NCBI GenBank assembly: GCA_013821475.1
Contig: JACDGU010000003.1
Location: forward strand, 1-48,946
Length of the DNA: 48,946 nt
Source: Solirubrobacterales bacterium
GTDB lineage: Bacteria; Actinomycetota; Thermoleophilia; Solirubrobacterales; 70-9
Direction: 5' to 3'
Shown: positions 34,534 through 45,345 of the stretch, piece by piece
Position numbering within the stretch: the stretch's first letter is position 1
Layout of the letters: every line of letters starts with the position of its first letter
Position numbers and translations under genes: made by a program
The notes under the pieces: model-generated
Seen by the model: the letters and a program-made list of their open reading frames with translations, nothing else
What the model was told of the DNA's origin: nothing
The model's database searches: none

Positions 34534-35573
34534 AACCGTCGCTCTCAATCCTGATCGTCGCCTGGAACAGCCGTGAGGAGCTGAACCGGACGATTCCGGC
34601 GCTGCTCCCGGAGCTGGGCGACGGCGACGAGCTGGTGATCGTGGACAACGATTCCAGCGACGGCACAACCGAGGCCCTGCTCGAGCTGGCGCCCAAGGCA
34701 CGGATCCTGCAGATGGGGCGCAACGCCGGCTTCGCCGCCGCCTGCAACGCCGGCGCCGCCGTGGCCATGGGAGGCCTGCTCGTCATCCTCAATCCCGATG
34801 CGGCGCCGCTGCCGGGCTTCGGCGAGGCGATCCGCAGGCCCTGGCTCGAAGGCCGCGACTGGGCCGCGTGGCAGGCGCTGGTCGCCGAGGAGGGGGGGAC
34901 GCGGATCAACTCAGTCGGCAACCCGGTCCACTTCACCGGGATCGTCTGGGCCGGCGGCCACGGGCGCCCGCTCGCCGAGGCTCCCCCGGCCGGCGAGGTC
35001 ATCGCCCTCTCCGGCGCCTGTCTGGCGATCCCGCTCGCGACCTGGCGCCAGCTCGGCGGCTTCCCCGAGCATTTCTTCCTCTACCACGAGGACGTCGACC
35101 TCTCGCTGCGGCTGCGGCTGCGCGGCGACACCCTCGGGATCGAACCGGCGGCGGTCGTCGCCCACGACTACGAGTTCGGCGCCAGCACCCAGAAGTGGCG
35201 CTGGCTGGAGCGCAACCGCCTCGCCTTCCTCGTCCGCGTCTACCCGGCCCCGTTGCTGGTCCTGCTGGCGCCGATGCTGCTGGCAACCGAGCTGGCCCTG
35301 TTCGTCGTCTCGAGTCGCCGCGGCTGGGGAGGCCAGAAGTTGACCGCCGACCGCGAAGCGCTGCGCTGGCTGCCGCGGCTGCTGCGCGAGCGCCGCCAGA
35401 TCCAGCGCACCCGCGCCGTCAGCAGCGCCGAGTTCGCCTCCTGGCTTACTCCCGATCTCGACTCGCCCTACATCGCCGCCGCCGCCCGCTCGGGGCCCGC
35501 CCGCCTGCTCCTGCGCGGCTACTGGCGCGCAGTCCGGCTCCTGCTCGGCCGCGGCCATTCCATGGTTCCTTAA
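34530..35573 (+). CDS. Family 2 glycosyltransferase (rhamnosyltransferase-like)
   Basis: 347 residues. LSILIVAWNSREELNRTIPALL and ELVIVDNDSSDGTTEALLEL form the nucleotide-binding half; MGRNAGFAAACNAGAAVA, LVILNPDAAPLPGF (DxD-like) and GGFPEHFFLYHEDVDLSLRLRLRG (acceptor/metal site) are typical of the WbbL-like GT2 group. A hydrophobic stretch near residue 235 (PAPLLVLLAPMLLATELALFVV) suggests membrane association. The enzyme is cytosolic and adds a sugar to a lipid-linked or cell-wall glycan. It follows the surface triplet directly. Glycosylation of those proteins is only a guess. Confidence 0.9.
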   Translation: MQPSLSILIVAWNSREELNRTIPALLPELGDGDELVIVDNDSSDGTTEALLELAPKARILQMGRNAGFAAACNAGAAVAMGGLLVILNPDAAPLPGFGEAIRRPWLEGRDWAAWQALVAEEGGTRINSVGNPVHFTGIVWAGGHGRPLAEAPPAGEVIALSGACLAIPLATWRQLGGFPEHFFLYHEDVDLSLRLRLRGDTLGIEPAAVVAHDYEFGASTQKWRWLERNRLAFLVRVYPAPLLVLLAPMLLATELALFVVSSRRGWGGQKLTADREALRWLPRLLRERRQIQRTRAVSSAEFASWLTPDLDSPYIAAAARSGPARLLLRGYWRAVRLLLGRGHSMVP

Positions 35574-35607
35574 GCACTCAGGTCGTGCAAAAGGAACCGC
35601 GGGATCG

Positions 35608-36321
35608 CTAACCCTGGCCGGTGGGGCGGATCAGGATCTCGTTGACGTCGACGCCGGGGCGCTGTTCGAGGGCGTAGATCACGGCCTTGGCGATGTCGAT
35701 GTCGCGCAGGGCCGAGTCGCCGGGGCTGTTGTCGAAGAACGGCGTGTCGACCATCCCCGGCTCGATCAGCGTCACCTTGATCGCGTGGTTGTCGTGCATC
35801 TGACGCAGCTCCCCGCGAAGCGACTCGCCGAGCGCGGTCACCGCCCACTTGGTCGCCGAGTAGAGCGAGCCGGGGAGTGCGGTGCGGCCGGCGACGGAGC
35901 TGGTGAGGATGAAGTGGCCCTCGCCGCGCTCGAGCAGGTGGGGGAGGGTGGCGCGGATCGTCAGCGCCGCGCCGTAGACGTTGGTCAGGACCATCGAGCG
36001 CCAGTGCTCTACCGACTCCTCGAGGAAGCCGCGGCTGGCGCCGAAGCCGGCGTTGGCAAAGACGGCGTCGATGCGGCCGAAGCCCTCCAGCGCGGTCGCG
36101 GCGAGCGCCTGGACCTGGTCCCACTCGGTGACGTCGCACCGGACGGCGAGCGCGCGCTCGGCGCCACCGAGCTCGGTCGCCAGCGCTTCGAGCTCGTCCC
36201 GGCGCCTGGCGGCGAGGACCAGCCGGTGGGTCGGAGAGGCGGCCCGGGCGGTTGCGGCGCCGATTCCACTGCTGGCTCCGGTGATCAGCAGGACCGGCTG
36301 ATCTGAGGCGGGATCGGGCAC
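35608..36321 (-). CDS. Short-chain dehydrogenase/reductase
   Basis: 237 residues, classical SDR. Cofactor site LLITGASSGIGAATARA, DVTEWDQVQAL, the NAG segment FANAGFGAS, catalytic Ser in LTSSVAGRTALPG and YxxxK in SLYSATKWAV are all in place. RRRDEL after the second strand favours NADP(H). It is close to YdfG-type 3-hydroxy-acid dehydrogenases, but the substrate cannot be told. The GTG start at 36321 has GAGAAT 6 nt upstream. It is divergent from ccmE across 74 nt. Confidence 0.88.
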   Translation of the reverse strand: MPDPASDQPVLLITGASSGIGAATARAASPTHRLVLAARRRDELEALATELGGAERALAVRCDVTEWDQVQALAATALEGFGRIDAVFANAGFGASRGFLEESVEHWRSMVLTNVYGAALTIRATLPHLLERGEGHFILTSSVAGRTALPGSLYSATKWAVTALGESLRGELRQMHDNHAIKVTLIEPGMVDTPFFDNSPGDSALRDIDIAKAVIYALEQRPGVDVNEILIRPTGQG

Positions 36322-36380
36322 CCGGCGATTCTCGCAGACGGCCCTATGGGGCCTTTAATCGGCACAGAGGCCCGGCTTGC

Positions 36381-36386
36381 GATAAT
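36381..36386 (+). promoter_or_regulatory. -10 element (GATAAT) for ccmE-ccmF
   Basis: It lies 9 nt before the GTG at 36396 with no ribosome site, supporting a leaderless transcript and this start. Confidence 0.45.
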
Positions 36387-36395
36387 CCATCCGTC

Positions 36396-36798
36396 GTGGA
36401 CCCCCAACGCAAGCGCAAGATCCGACTGGTCGTCGCGCTCAGCGTGGCCGTGCTGCTGGCGGTCGCGCTGATCTACACGTCGTTCTCCGCCTCGACCCAG
36501 GCCAAGGAGCCCTCGCAGCTGCTCAACGCAGCGCCGGGGACGAACTACGAGATGACCGGCACGGTCGTCCCGGGCACGATCCGCAAGCGGGGCGAGGGCA
36601 TCGCCTTCCGGGTCAGCGACCGCGAAGGCGAAAAGACCGCAGCAGAGAGCATCCCGGTGACCTACCACGGCACCGTCCCCGACCCGTTCCGCGGCGGCCG
36701 CGAGATCGTCCTGACGGGGGCGATGCAGAGCGGCACCTTCGTCGGCGAACCCGAGACCCTGATCACGAAGTGCCCGTCGAAGTTCACGACCAAGACCA

Positions 36799-36806
<8 letters not shown>
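36396..36806 (+). CDS. ccmE: Cytochrome c maturation heme chaperone CcmE, Cys-type variant
   Basis: 136 residues. An N-terminal anchor (IRLVVALSVAVLLAVALIYTSF) is followed by the OB-fold: YEMTGTVVPGTIRKRGEGIAFRV, IPVTYHGTVPDPFRGGREIV and TFVGEPETLITKCPSKF. Classical CcmE binds heme through His in HxxxY. A known minority type has CxxxY. Here the motif is Cys126-Pro-Ser-Lys-Phe130, so the conserved Tyr, proposed as axial ligand, is Phe. It delivers heme to CcmF, whose gene overlaps by 8 nt. Confidence 0.92.
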
Positions 36807-39240
<2,434 letters not shown>

Positions 39241-39252
39241 ACTTTCCAAACC

Positions 39253-39477
39253 ATGTACACGTTCCTCAGCGTCATCCAAGTGATCATGTCGGTGATCCTG
39301 ATCTTCCTGATCTTGCTCCACTCGGGCAAAGACGCGGGTCTTTCGGGCGCCTTCGGCATCGGCGGCGGCGGCAGCTCCCTCGGCGGCGGCTCGATGGTCG
39401 AGCGCAATCTCGACCGCGCCACCGTCTTCTTCGCGCTCCTCTGGGTCGCGAACACCTTCGTGCTGCTGAAGATCTAG
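39253..39477 (+). CDS. secG: Preprotein translocase subunit SecG
   Basis: 74 residues, two membrane helices: LSVIQVIMSVILIFLILLH and TVFFALLWVANTFVLLKI. The linking loop has the family's Gly-rich stretch (GLSGAFGIGGGGSSLGGGS) and the conserved VERNLDRAT. SecG assists SecYEG export. It is normally found after tpiA in actinobacteria; here it stands after ccmF. Confidence 0.93.
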   Translation: MYTFLSVIQVIMSVILIFLILLHSGKDAGLSGAFGIGGGGSSLGGGSMVERNLDRATVFFALLWVANTFVLLKI

Positions 39478-39564
39478 CGAGGCGTCCACTCGCTCCTCCG
39501 GCCCGGTGGGCCGCTTTGCGTTGCCGGATCGGCTGGCGTCATCTTTCCCTGCGCTGCGACCGCT

Positions 39565-39591
39565 GTTGACAAATCTTGGATCTGTGTCAAC
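39565..39591. promoter_or_regulatory. Palindromic operator candidate upstream of alkB
   Basis: GTTGACA (39565-39571) and TGTCAAC (39585-39591) are exact inverted repeats with a 13-nt spacer. A further TTGACA half site is at 39614-39619, directly before the AGGAGGGG ribosome site. The size fits a TetR-family dimer, and the cluster encodes one (41011-41625). The rest of the 152-nt gap shows nothing else clear. Confidence 0.5.
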
Positions 39592-39629
39592 CTACGGAAC
39601 AACAGCAAGGGTTTTGACAAGGAGGGGCT

Positions 39630-40823
39630 GTGGAGGCTCACGTAGAACACGCGCATCATCACCACGACGAGGTCGAGGTCAACCCGGCGACCTGGACCGA
39701 TCCCAAGCGCTACGCCTGGCTGCTGGGGATCATCGTGCCGCTGGCGCCGTTCATGGCCTGGGGGGCGGTCGCGGCCAGCGGCTTCGAGGGCTTCTGGCTG
39801 CTCGGGCCGCTGCTCGTCTTCGTCGCCTTCCCGCTGCTCGACATCGCCGTCGGCGTCGATCCAACCAACCCGCCCGACAGCGTCCTCAAGTTCCTCGAGC
39901 AGGACCGCTATTACCGCTGGTGCACCTACGTCTTCATCCCGGTCCAGTACGCCGGTCTCGTCCTCGCCTGCTGGCTCTGGTCCAACGGCGAGCTGTCGGT
40001 GCTGGACAGCATCGGCCTCGCCTTCACCGTCGGCGTCGTCGGCGGGATCGCGATCAACACCGCCCACGAGCTCGGCCACAAGCGCGCCAGCTCGGAGAAG
40101 TGGCTGAGTCGGGTGGCGCTGGCGCAGACCGGCTACGGGCACTTCTTCATCGAGCACAACCGCGGCCACCACGTTCGCGTCGCCACCCTCGAGGACCCGG
40201 CCAGCTCGCGGCTGGGGGAGAGCTTCTGGGCCTTCCTGCCGCGCACCGTCTCCGGCAGCCTGCGCTCGGCCTGGGGGATCGAGGCCACCCGGCTCGACCG
40301 GGTCGGCAAGTCCCCCTGGAGCTGGCGCAACGACATTCTCGGCGCCTGGGCGATGACCGTCGTCCTCTTCGCGGTGCTGGCGGTCGTCTTCGGCCCCGTC
40401 GTCCTGCCCTACCTCGCGATCCAGGCGGTGATCGGCTTCTCCCTGCTCGAGGTCGTCAACTACCTCGAGCACTATGGCCTGCTGCGACAGAAGCGTGAGG
40501 ACGGTCGCTACGAGCGCTGCCAGCCCGAGCACAGCTGGAACAGCAACAACGTCGCCTCCAACGTCCTCCTGTACCACCTCCAGCGCCACAGCGACCACCA
40601 CGCCAACCCGACCCGCCGCTACCAGGCGCTGCGCCACGTCGAAGAAGCGCCGCAGCTGCCGACCGGCTACGCGGGGATGATCGTCCTCGCCTGGTTCCCG
40701 CCGCTCTGGCGGCGGGTGATGGACCCGCGGCTCGTCGCCCACTTCGACGGCGACCTCAGCCGCGCCAACATCCAGCCCCGCAAGCGCGACCGGATCCTCG
40801 CCCGCCACGGAGCCGCCGCGTGA
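39630..40823 (+). CDS. alkB: Alkane 1-monooxygenase (AlkB-type membrane di-iron hydroxylase)
   Basis: 397 residues, six membrane helices. All His boxes are present: NTAHELGHK, HFFIEHNRGHHVRVAT, NYLEHYGLL and LQRHSDHHANPTRRYQ, the last being diagnostic for AlkB. It hydroxylates n-alkanes at the terminal carbon using electrons from rubredoxin, encoded by the next gene with a 4-nt overlap. The N-terminus is His-rich (HVEHAHHHHDEVEV), which is unusual. The GTG start follows AGGAGGGG at good spacing. Confidence 0.95.
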   Translation: MEAHVEHAHHHHDEVEVNPATWTDPKRYAWLLGIIVPLAPFMAWGAVAASGFEGFWLLGPLLVFVAFPLLDIAVGVDPTNPPDSVLKFLEQDRYYRWCTYVFIPVQYAGLVLACWLWSNGELSVLDSIGLAFTVGVVGGIAINTAHELGHKRASSEKWLSRVALAQTGYGHFFIEHNRGHHVRVATLEDPASSRLGESFWAFLPRTVSGSLRSAWGIEATRLDRVGKSPWSWRNDILGAWAMTVVLFAVLAVVFGPVVLPYLAIQAVIGFSLLEVVNYLEHYGLLRQKREDGRYERCQPEHSWNSNNVASNVLLYHLQRHSDHHANPTRRYQALRHVEEAPQLPTGYAGMIVLAWFPPLWRRVMDPRLVAHFDGDLSRANIQPRKRDRILARHGAAA

Positions 40824-40993
40824 GCGCCTGGCGCTGCCCCGGCTGCGGCTACGCCTACGACGAGGACGCCGGCCACCCGCGCGAGGGCTTTCCCGCCGGC
40901 ACGCCCTGGAGCGCGGTGCCCGACGACTGGGTCTGCCCGGACTGCGGCGTCCGCGACAAGGTCGACTTCGTGCCCGACGGGGACGACGACTGA
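40820..40993 (+). CDS. Rubredoxin
   Basis: 57 residues. Two CxxC knuckles, WRCPGCGYAYDEDAG and DWVCPDCGVRDKVDF, hold one iron. The region between (GFPAGTPWSAVPDD) matches AlkG-type rubredoxins. It passes electrons to AlkB. The GTG start overlaps the alkB stop (GTGA), ensuring paired production. No rubredoxin reductase gene is seen nearby. Confidence 0.95.
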   Translation: MSAWRCPGCGYAYDEDAGHPREGFPAGTPWSAVPDDWVCPDCGVRDKVDFVPDGDDD

Positions 40994-41010
40994 CCGCTGC
41001 CGCTGCGACG

Positions 41011-41625
41011 ATGGGGGCGATGGCGAGCGCGCGCACCCCCTATCAGGAGGCCACCCGGGAGCTGCTGCGCAGGACCCTGTTCGCCGCCGCCCGCGAGCAG
41101 CTCGGGCAGCGGGCCTGGTCAGAGGTGACGATGTCCGACATCGCCGCCGCCGCCGGGGTCAGCCGCCAGACCCTCTACAAGGAGTTCGGCAACCGCAACG
41201 AGTTCGGCCTGGCCTTCGTGATCGACGTCGGCGAGGCCTTCCTCGACGAGGTCGAGGCCGCGGTCAAGCAGCACCTCGACGATCCGCGGGCCGCGGTCGG
41301 TGCCGCCCTCGAGCTGTTTCTGCGCACCGCCGGCGAGGACCCGCTGATCCGGATGCTGCTCAGCGACGACGGCACCGGTGGCATGCTGCCCTTCGTCACC
41401 ACCCAGGGGATGCCGGTCGTCCAGTGGGCCACCTTTCGCCTTGGCGGCGTGATCGAGGAAGGCTGGCCGCAGGCGCCCAAATCCGACGTCCACCTGCTCG
41501 CCGAATCGCTGGTCCGGCTGGCGATCAGCTACATCACGGCGCCGACAGAGACCCCGGGGACGACCGCCAACGCGGTCGCCGAACTGCTCGGCCCGTTCAT
41601 CGACAAGGCCCTGGGCAGCGGCTAG
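41011..41625 (+). CDS. TetR-family transcriptional regulator
   Basis: 204 residues. The helix-turn-helix spans about residues 35-65: [30 protein letters not shown]. The C-terminal ligand-binding half is alpha-helical with no recognisable ligand motif. Lying 17 nt after the rubredoxin gene, it resembles the AlkU/AlkX type regulators that control alkB by sensing fatty acids. The palindrome at 39565-39591 is the likely target. ATG 41011 or 41020 could be the start. The end overlaps the convergent GMC gene by 4 nt. Confidence 0.88.
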   Translation: MGAMASARTPYQEATRELLRRTLFAAAREQLGQRAWSEVTMSDIAAAAGVSRQTLYKEFGNRNEFGLAFVIDVGEAFLDEVEAAVKQHLDDPRAAVGAALELFLRTAGEDPLIRMLLSDDGTGGMLPFVTTQGMPVVQWATFRLGGVIEEGWPQAPKSDVHLLAESLVRLAISYITAPTETPGTTANAVAELLGPFIDKALGSG

Positions 41626-43196
41626 GCGAGCCCCAGCTCGGCGCTCGCCAGCGGTACCGCGCCCCTGATCAGGTCGGCGGCGCGCTCGGCGATCGCGATC
41701 ACCGGAGCGTTGGTGTTGCCGCGGGGCACGACCGGCATCACCGAGGCGTCGACGACGCGGATGCCCTCGAGGCCCTCGACCCGGAGGTCGGCGTCGAGCA
41801 CCGAGCCGATCGCGCAGGTCCCGACCGGGTGGTAGATCGGGAAGGTGGTGGCGGCGACGTGGGCGCGGCGGGCGTCCTCGCTCTCGCCGGCAGGGCCGGT
41901 GAAGGGCTCGGCGCAGTAGGGCGCCATCGCCGGCTGGGCGCAGATCTCCTCCATCAGCGCCACCGCGGCGGTCATTCGCGGCATGTCCTCCTCGGCAGTG
42001 AAGAAGGCATTGCGGACGACCGGCTTGGCGCTGGGGTCGTTGGAGGCGAGCCGGACCGAGCCGCGGCTGGCCGGCGTCAGCAGGCAGGGGGAGACCCAGA
42101 CGCCGTGGGCCTGCGGGTCGCCCATCCCTTCTTCGACGATCTGGACCGGGGCGACGTGGAACTGGGTGTCGGGCGCCTCGGCGCCGGCCTCGACCCGGGC
42201 GAAGGCGCCCGACTCGGCCAGGTTGGAGGCGAAGGGACCGGTCTGGGTCGCGGTGAACTCCGCCAGCGCCGCCGGCTCCAGCGCCGCCAGCAGGCTCTCG
42301 GGCTCCGGCGTCGTCCAGACGGCGAAGCTGGCGGCGTGGTCGCTGAGGTTGGCGCCGACCGCCGGCTGGTCGAGCAGCAGCTCGACCTCGCGCATCGCCA
42401 GGTGCTCGGCCGGGCCGACCCCGGAGAGCATCAGCAGCTGTGGCGAGTTGTAGGCACCGGCGCTGAGGATCACCTCGCGCTCGGCCCGCAGCTCCTGCGG
42501 CCGGCCCAGCTGACTGGCCTCGACGCCGACCGCCCGGGTGCCCTCGAAGAGGATGCGGCTGACCTGCATGAACGGCATCACGGTCAGGTTCGGCCGATCG
42601 ATCGCCGGGTGCAGGTAGGCGACGGCGGCGCTGGCGCGCATGCCTCCGCGCTGGGTCAGCTGGTACATCCCGGCCCCGTCCTGGTGCTCGGCGTTGAAGT
42701 CCTCGTTGCGGGAGAGGCCGGCTGCGACCGCCGCCTCGACGAAGGCGGGCGTGATCACGTTGCCCGAGCGCTGGTCGGAGACCGGCAGCGGCCCGCCGAC
42801 CCGGTGCCAGGATGAGGCTCCGCGCTCGTTGTCCTCGGCCTTGAGGAAGTAGGGGAAGAGGTCGTCCCAACCCCAGCCGGCGGCGCCCCAGCCGTCGTAG
42901 TCGGCGCGGTTGCCGCGGATGTAGATCATCGCGTTGACCGACGAGGAGCCGCCGAGCACCTTGCCGCGGGGGATCGGCAGCCGCCGGCCGTTGCAGTTCG
43001 CTTCCGGCGCGGTGCAGTAGTCCCAGTCGACGTCGGTCCTCGCCAGCTGCAGGTAACCGAGCGGGACGTGGATGTTCTCCTTCGCGTCCGGTGGTCCGGC
43101 CTCGAGCAGCAGCACCTTGACGTCGGGGTCCTCGGAGAGCCGCGCCGCGAGGACGCATCCGGCCGAGCCCGCGCCGACGATCACGTAGTCGTACAT
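41622..43196 (-). CDS. GMC-family oxidoreductase (alcohol/choline dehydrogenase type)
   Basis: 524 residues. FAD-binding [23 protein letters not shown] signature 1 in [20 protein letters not shown], signature 2 in [20 protein letters not shown], and catalytic His in [10 protein letters not shown] with Asn/His-region [16 protein letters not shown]. It oxidises alcohols to aldehydes. Next to alkB it is a natural AlkJ-like step for fatty alcohols, although choline or other alcohols remain possible. GGAGGAG precedes the ATG at 43196. The gene is convergent to the TetR gene. Confidence 0.92.
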   Translation of the reverse strand: MYDYVIVGAGSAGCVLAARLSEDPDVKVLLLEAGPPDAKENIHVPLGYLQLARTDVDWDYCTAPEANCNGRRLPIPRGKVLGGSSSVNAMIYIRGNRADYDGWGAAGWGWDDLFPYFLKAEDNERGASSWHRVGGPLPVSDQRSGNVITPAFVEAAVAAGLSRNEDFNAEHQDGAGMYQLTQRGGMRASAAVAYLHPAIDRPNLTVMPFMQVSRILFEGTRAVGVEASQLGRPQELRAEREVILSAGAYNSPQLLMLSGVGPAEHLAMREVELLLDQPAVGANLSDHAASFAVWTTPEPESLLAALEPAALAEFTATQTGPFASNLAESGAFARVEAGAEAPDTQFHVAPVQIVEEGMGDPQAHGVWVSPCLLTPASRGSVRLASNDPSAKPVVRNAFFTAEEDMPRMTAAVALMEEICAQPAMAPYCAEPFTGPAGESEDARRAHVAATTFPIYHPVGTCAIGSVLDADLRVEGLEGIRVVDASVMPVVPRGNTNAPVIAIAERAADLIRGAVPLASAELGLA

Positions 43197-43273
43197 CGCT
43201 CCTCCTCCTGGGTTGGCGCCGATCCCACTCGGCCGCTCATCCAGCCTACCCGGCATCCCCGAGCCACTCGAAT

Positions 43274-43279
43274 TATTCT
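43274..43279 (+). promoter_or_regulatory. -10 element (TATTCT) for pdxH-like gene
   Basis: It lies 6 nt before the GTG at 43286 with no Shine-Dalgarno. Confidence 0.4.
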
Positions 43280-43285
43280 CTGGCG

Positions 43286-43864
43286 GTGAGCGCGGAGGAC
43301 CCGATACGCGAGCTGGGCCGCTGGATCGAGCAGGCCCGCGAGGCCGGCGCGCCGCACCCGGCCGCGGTCGCCTTCGTCACGGTCGGCGCCGAGGGCCGAC
43401 CCTCGGCCCGCACGGTGACCCTGAAGCGCCTCGAGGACGAGGCGCTGATCTTCACCTCGGCCCTGTGGACGCGGAAGGCACGCGAGCTGGCCGCCAACCC
43501 TCAGGTTGCACTGCTTTTCCACTGGCCCTCGCTCGGTCGCCAGGTCCACATCACGGGAGAGGCTGAGCTCGCCGAGCGTGCCCTGGCCGAGGAGCTGTTC
43601 GACGCCCGCGACCCGGCGCACCGGATGCAGACGATCGTCTCCCGCCAGGGAGAACAGATCGAGAGCCTCGACCCCCTGCGCGATCGTCTCGGGCACCTGG
43701 CCCGGGTGCAGGAGGCGCCGCCACGCTGTCCCGAGGACTGGGGTGCGCTGCGGGTGCGGCCAACGACGATCGAGTTCTGGGCCGAGGCCGAGGACAGGCT
43801 GCACGAGCGGCGGCTCTTCGAGCGGGCGGGCGAGGGATGGGCCTCGTCGCTGCTGGCGCCTTAG
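43286..43864 (+). CDS. pdxH: Pyridoxamine 5'-phosphate oxidase
   Basis: 192 residues. [20 protein letters not shown] binds [29 protein letters not shown] is the family core, and the C-terminal signature is [14 protein letters not shown] followed by [10 protein letters not shown]. This matches PdxH, which makes pyridoxal 5'-phosphate. It lies 89 nt from the divergent GMC gene. Confidence 0.92.
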   Translation: MSAEDPIRELGRWIEQAREAGAPHPAAVAFVTVGAEGRPSARTVTLKRLEDEALIFTSALWTRKARELAANPQVALLFHWPSLGRQVHITGEAELAERALAEELFDARDPAHRMQTIVSRQGEQIESLDPLRDRLGHLARVQEAPPRCPEDWGALRVRPTTIEFWAEAEDRLHERRLFERAGEGWASSLLAP

Positions 43865-43912
43865 TCCCCCCGGCGCAGCGCAGGCCGGTGGGGCGTCATC
43901 CCGGGGCCGCGT

Positions 43913-43918
43913 TATGAT
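43913..43918 (+). promoter_or_regulatory. -10 element (TATGAT) of the third TA module
   Basis: It ends 8 nt before the first ATG (43927) with no Shine-Dalgarno, so the antitoxin mRNA is probably leaderless. Confidence 0.5.
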
Positions 43919-43926
43919 GCGTTACC

Positions 43927-44133
43927 ATGATGCACATGACCCGCACCACTGTTGATGTAGACGACCTCGCCCTGGATGCTGCGCGTCGGGAGCTGGGGAC
44001 GGAGGGCCTCAGCGAAACGGTCAACGCGGCGCTCCGCGATGCCGCACGCCGTCGGACCCTGAAGGGCTTCGACGTGATTCGGGACGTGGACGGCACGCCG
44101 CAAGAGGTCGCCGCCGGTCGCGAACGCGACTAG
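43927..44133 (+). CDS. VapB-type antitoxin
   Basis: 68 residues. TRTTVDVDDLALDAARRELGT gives the beta-strand and first helix of a ribbon-helix-helix/VapB antitoxin, GLSETVNAALRDAARRRTLKGF the second helix, and a short acidic tail follows. ATG codons at 43927, 43930 and 43936 are all possible starts. The PIN toxin gene starts 5 nt after the stop. Confidence 0.85.
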   Translation: MMHMTRTTVDVDDLALDAARRELGTEGLSETVNAALRDAARRRTLKGFDVIRDVDGTPQEVAAGRERD

Positions 44134-44138
44134 GCGCC

Positions 44139-44588
44139 GTGGCCGGTCTGACTCTGCTTCGCCTCGATCGACCCGCTCTCTTCGACACCGGTGCCTGGAC
44201 CTGGGTGCGCGATCGCCGGTTTCCGGAGCTCGCAGCTTGGTTCAATGCCGCCGTCGAGACCGGGCAGGTTCTGGTCTGCGATCTGGTCATTCTCGAGCTC
44301 ACCCGCCTTGCGCCCAATGAGGCGCGCGCTCATCAGGTCGCCGACCGCCTCGCCGCCTTCGAATCGATTCCGATGCCGGCTGAGCTCTGGACTCGAGCGA
44401 GGCAAACTCAACTGGCGCTGGCTGCGAGCGGCGATCACCGCCGAGTTCCGCCGGCGGATCTCCTCCTCGCGGGCGCAGCTGAAGAGGCAGACGTGGCCCT
44501 TGTCCACTACGACCGCGACTATCAGCGGATCGGAGCGGTCAGTGGCCTCCGCCAAGAATGGCTGGTGCCGGACGGAACCCTCGCCTGA
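44139..44588 (+). CDS. PIN-domain ribonuclease toxin (VapC family)
   Basis: 149 residues. ALFDTGAWTWVRDR has the first catalytic Asp, VCDLVILELTRLAPNEA the conserved Glu, RVPPADLLLAGAAEEADVALVHYDRDYQRI the remaining acidic residues. It resembles MazF-independent VapC RNases that pair with VapB. GTG start. It is unrelated in close sequence to the two PIN proteins near the left end. It stands 39 nt from the tRNA-Leu-like repeat at 44628. Confidence 0.85.
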   Translation: MAGLTLLRLDRPALFDTGAWTWVRDRRFPELAAWFNAAVETGQVLVCDLVILELTRLAPNEARAHQVADRLAAFESIPMPAELWTRARQTQLALAASGDHRRVPPADLLLAGAAEEADVALVHYDRDYQRIGAVSGLRQEWLVPDGTLA

Positions 44589-44627
44589 GGGTCGGGCGGT
44601 CCGACCCGTTCCCTCCCTCCCGGACAG

Positions 44628-44649
44628 GCGGCCGAATGGAGTCGACCAT
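44628..44649 (+). repeat. Partial copy of the tRNA-Leu 3' end (attachment-site-like direct repeat)
   Basis: 22 nt match the 3' end of tRNA-Leu (45085-45107) except for one missing A in the T-loop, in the same orientation. Such duplications form when an element integrates into a tRNA gene. The bracketed segment (44628-45084) holds only a small ORF and the tRNA terminator and no integrase, so it would be a remnant. Confidence 0.55.
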
Positions 44650-44746
44650 TGCGACATGGAGGCAACGCTGATGGGTCGTTGCTCGCACGGCCTATCCAGA
44701 TGTCTTCCACATTGAGATCCGGGATTCGGCGGGGGAGCTGTGGCGG

Positions 44747-45019
44747 TTGGCGACCCAGGATGCCGAGTGGTCGCCAACGGATCCGGCCGAGCTGGTCGGC
44801 AAGTCGGTCGAGGACGCCGAGATCGACGAGGGGACCGGCGAGTTGCGCTGCCACCTCTCGGGCGGCTCGCTGCTCGACGTGAAGCCCGCCCCGCAAGAGC
44901 CGAACGACGATCCGCCGATTTGGGAGCTGATCACCCCGGGCGGGGTGCTGCTGGAGTTCGGGCCGGGGGTGCGCTGGCAGATCAGCAGCGCCACCGATCC
45001 GGTTTCGGCGCGGCGCTGA
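44747..45019 (+). CDS. Small hypothetical protein, N-terminus probably eroded
   Basis: 90 residues from a TTG. It is acidic, with repeated short strands (SVEDAEIDEGTGELRCHLSG, DVKPAPQEPNDDPPIWELI, GVLLEFGPGVRWQI); the family is not recognised. The frame stays open to 44672 and reads plausible protein (VFHIEIRDSAGELWRL) but offers no ATG or GTG, and an ATG-started frame at 44656 is shifted. This looks like a gene that lost its beginning, perhaps when the tRNA-Leu repeat was formed. Confidence 0.5.
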   Translation: MATQDAEWSPTDPAELVGKSVEDAEIDEGTGELRCHLSGGSLLDVKPAPQEPNDDPPIWELITPGGVLLEFGPGVRWQISSATDPVSARR

Positions 45020-45052
45020 CCGAGGACGCCTTTCTATAACTGCCCTCGGAAA

Positions 45053-45082
45053 CGAAAAGCCCCCGCGCGCGGGGGCTTTTCG
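45053..45082. terminator. Perfect 30-nt palindromic hairpin, terminator of tRNA-Leu
   Basis: CGAAAAGCCCCCGCG pairs exactly with its reverse complement; both strands end CTTTTCG. It lies directly downstream of the minus-strand tRNA-Leu and also ends the plus-strand small gene at 45019. Confidence 0.85.
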
Positions 45083-45083
45083 A

Positions 45084-45169
<86 letters not shown>

Positions 45170-45268
45170 GGGAGGGGCGCCGATTCTAGATGTTTGGCGG
45201 CAGGGACCTTGCGCGCCCGCTTGCATCCGCTCAGCGTCTTGCAGCCATCCGAACGAGGCGCTAGCCTG

Positions 45269-45282
45269 CGAACAAGTGTTCG
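45269..45282. promoter_or_regulatory. SOS box (LexA operator)
   Basis: CGAAC-AAGT-GTTCG is the actinobacterial/Bacillus-type LexA site, perfectly symmetric, 64 nt before the lexA ATG. It implies autoregulation. No second box was seen in the window. Confidence 0.88.
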
Positions 45283-45345
45283 GCTGTAAATTGGCCTGCA
45301 AATCGAGATGCGCATCGACCCGGCAAACGGAGGGGAACGAGACCA

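Noticed and set aside
36330-36352. GGCCC-GGGGCC-TTTAA as a terminator
   Set aside because: It lies between divergent genes (SDR and ccmE), so there is nothing to terminate; the stem is short.
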